Origin: Spirogloea muscicola
Lineage: Eukaryota > Streptophyta > Zygnematophyceae > Spirogloeales > Spirogloeaceae
DNA: 10,817 nt
Direction of reading: 5' to 3'
Assembly (NCBI GenBank): GCA_009602725.1
Contig: WELB01000160.1
Coordinates: forward strand, 212,300-223,116
In this document: positions 9,973 through 10,817 of the stretch, one piece after another
Position numbering within the stretch: the stretch's first letter is position 1
Layout: each line of letters opens with the position of its first letter
Notes under the pieces: model-generated
Seen by the model: only the letters and a program-made list of their open reading frames with translations
Told to the model about the DNA's origin: nothing
The model's database searches: none
Position numbers and translations under genes: made by a program

Positions 9973-10063
9973 GCTTTGGACATTGTCCATTCTTTTTGGG
10001 CTGGCTTTGCCAGCCCCTCTTTCTTTATGGGCGAGCCTTCCCCCTATTCTCAATGGGCGAGCA
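9973..10063 (+). repeat. Hairpin-repeat module, copy C with doubled 3' box
   Basis: It contains GGACATTGTCC (9979-9989), ATTCTTTTT and the perfect hairpin GGGCTGGC-TTT-GCCAGCCC (9998-10016). The 3' box ATGGGCGAGC then occurs twice, near 10028 and 10054, joined by CCTTCCCCCTATTCTCA. The second box with its CCCCTATTCTCA lead-in looks like that of subfamily E, so this copy may be a fusion of two modules. Confidence 0.82.
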
Positions 10064-10111
10064 CTTTCTTCTTTCTTTCGGATGAGGCTGGCGGTCTCGC
10101 TGCAGCGCTCT

Positions 10112-10208
10112 TGTTACTTAGCGCTTCCCCTGGCCCCCTTCTCGTACTCTGTTCATTCTTTTTCGGGCTGGTTGTTCCAGCCCCTATTCTCAATGGGCGA
10201 GCACTTTC
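10112..10208 (+). repeat. Hairpin-repeat module, copy E2
   Basis: The first 78 bases equal copy E1; it then continues through TCAATGGGCGAGCACTTTCTT. The hairpin is GGGCTGG-TTGTT-CCAGCCC at 10165-10183. It faces copy E3 across about 90 bases, making a large imperfect fold-back. Confidence 0.85.
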
Positions 10209-10297
10209 TTCTTCTTCTTTGGCTCAAGCGGTCCATGCGCGCGCTGGCCGTGCTATGGCTGCTGCTTCCGGGTCTCGACAGAGTACCACTTTTCAAG

Positions 10298-10441
10298 AAG
10301 AAAGGGCTCGCCCATTGAGGATAGGGGCTGGACAAGCCAGCCCAAAAAAGAATGAACAAAGAACGAGAAGGGGGCCAGAGGAAGCCAGAGGAAGCGCTAA
10401 GAAACCAAAGCACACAAAGAAAGAAAGCAGCTACAAATTAC
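10298..10441 (-). repeat. Hairpin-repeat module, copy E3 (144 bases, identical to 10674-10817)
   Basis: On the minus strand it has the subfamily-E order: AGCGCTTCC, GGCCCCCTTCTCG, TTGTTCATTC, hairpin GGGCTGG-CTTGT-CCAGCCC (10325-10343), CAATGGGCGAGCCC. Compared with E1/E2 it has an extra tandem CCAGAGGAAG (two units, 10375-10394) and an A-rich extension to CTACAAATTAC. Confidence 0.9.
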
Positions 10442-10578
10442 TCAGTAACTTTTCCCGCTTCGAGTTACTCTGATCTGCTGTTGCTCACACGTGGATACTG
10501 AGCATCCACCTGCATCTTCCCTCCGCACCGTCTCGTGCTTTGTAGTGTAGTTTCCGGCACTTTTTCCGGCACTTTTTT
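10442..10578. other. Spacer between repeat pairs, with a 12-base tandem
   Basis: This short stretch carries no module. It holds a small inverted repeat AGTAAC (10444-10449) / GTTACT (10464-10469) and a tandem of TTTCCGGCACT at 10551 and 10563, 12 bases apart. Confidence 0.55.
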
Positions 10579-10654
10579 CTTTGGCTTTGGACATTGTCCA
10601 CTCTTTTTGGGTTGGCTTTGCCAGCCCCTCTTCTCTATGGGCGAGCTCTTTCTT
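10579..10654 (+). repeat. Hairpin-repeat module, copy F
   Basis: It reads CTTTGGCTTTGGACATTGTCC, ACTCTTTTT, hairpin GGGTTGGC-TTT-GCCAGCCC (10609-10627), CCTCTTCTC, TATGGGCGAGC, TCTTTCTT. Like copy A it has T in place of C in the left arm, giving a G-U pair if read as + strand RNA. It faces E4 across a 19-base loop. Confidence 0.85.
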
Positions 10655-10673
10655 CCTTCTTCCTCGCGGCAGA

Positions 10674-10817
10674 AAGAAAGGGCTCGCCCATTGAGGATAG
10701 GGGCTGGACAAGCCAGCCCAAAAAAGAATGAACAAAGAACGAGAAGGGGGCCAGAGGAAGCCAGAGGAAGCGCTAAGAAACCAAAGCACACAAAGAAAGA
10801 AAGCAGCTACAAATTAC
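10674..10817 (-). repeat. Hairpin-repeat module, copy E4 (runs off window)
   Basis: All 144 bases match 10298-10441 at an offset of 376. The match is still unbroken at the window edge on one side, so the true repeat may be longer. The hairpin GGGCTGG-ACAAG-CCAGCCC is at 10701-10719. The near end pairs with copy F: ATGGGCGAGCTCTTTCTT (10637-10654) against 10674-10691 with one mismatch. Confidence 0.9.

Noticed and set aside
9534-10791. A recurring peptide (SPIEKRGWQSQPKK) in frames within several repeat copies, at 3261-3686 -, 9534-9809 + and 10442-10791 -
   Set aside because: It is the translation of the repeat module itself. It appears only where a module lies, with no start context, no shared flanking protein and no homology; the hairpin explains the conservation better.
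9485-10817. CRISPR array
   Set aside because: The repeats vary in length, occur in both orientations and have irregular spacing, and the surrounding genes are spliced eukaryotic genes.

Overview
The window reads as nuclear DNA from a eukaryote, most likely a green alga (chlorophyte). The grounds are many short GT-AG introns of about 150-560 bases, GC-rich first exons, degenerate TTTAGGG telomere-type sequence, and proteins that look most like plant and algal homologues. The species cannot be fixed from the sequence. A chlamydomonadalean rich in repeats, such as Haematococcus, is a guess.

Region 1 (1-2413, + strand) is the 3' part of a spliced gene for an RNA-binding protein with one RRM domain. 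The window opens inside its first visible exon. The last three exons (725-979, 1273-2136, 2341-2413) join in frame across consensus splice sites. How the first visible exon joins 725 is unresolved.

Region 2 (2414-3587) is intergenic. It holds a telomere-like tract that is an inverted copy of one inside the upstream gene, two decayed repeat modules and one good module, a GA microsatellite, and a GC-rich leader.

Region 3 (3588-8719, + strand) is a complete gene of 15 exons for PIGW/GWT1, the membrane-bound inositol acyltransferase of GPI-anchor synthesis. The exons were found by following family motifs from one intron phase to the next. The assembled frame is open from ATG to TGA and gives 460 residues, or 479 with a longer exon 14.

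Region 4 (8720-10817) has no convincing gene. Its second half is packed with a hairpin-bearing repeat in both orientations, often as head-to-head fold-back pairs. Its stem survives while its loop varies, and two 144-base copies are identical. This repeat family is the most unusual thing in the window. The two genes lie in tandem and show no evident functional link beyond being housekeeping genes.
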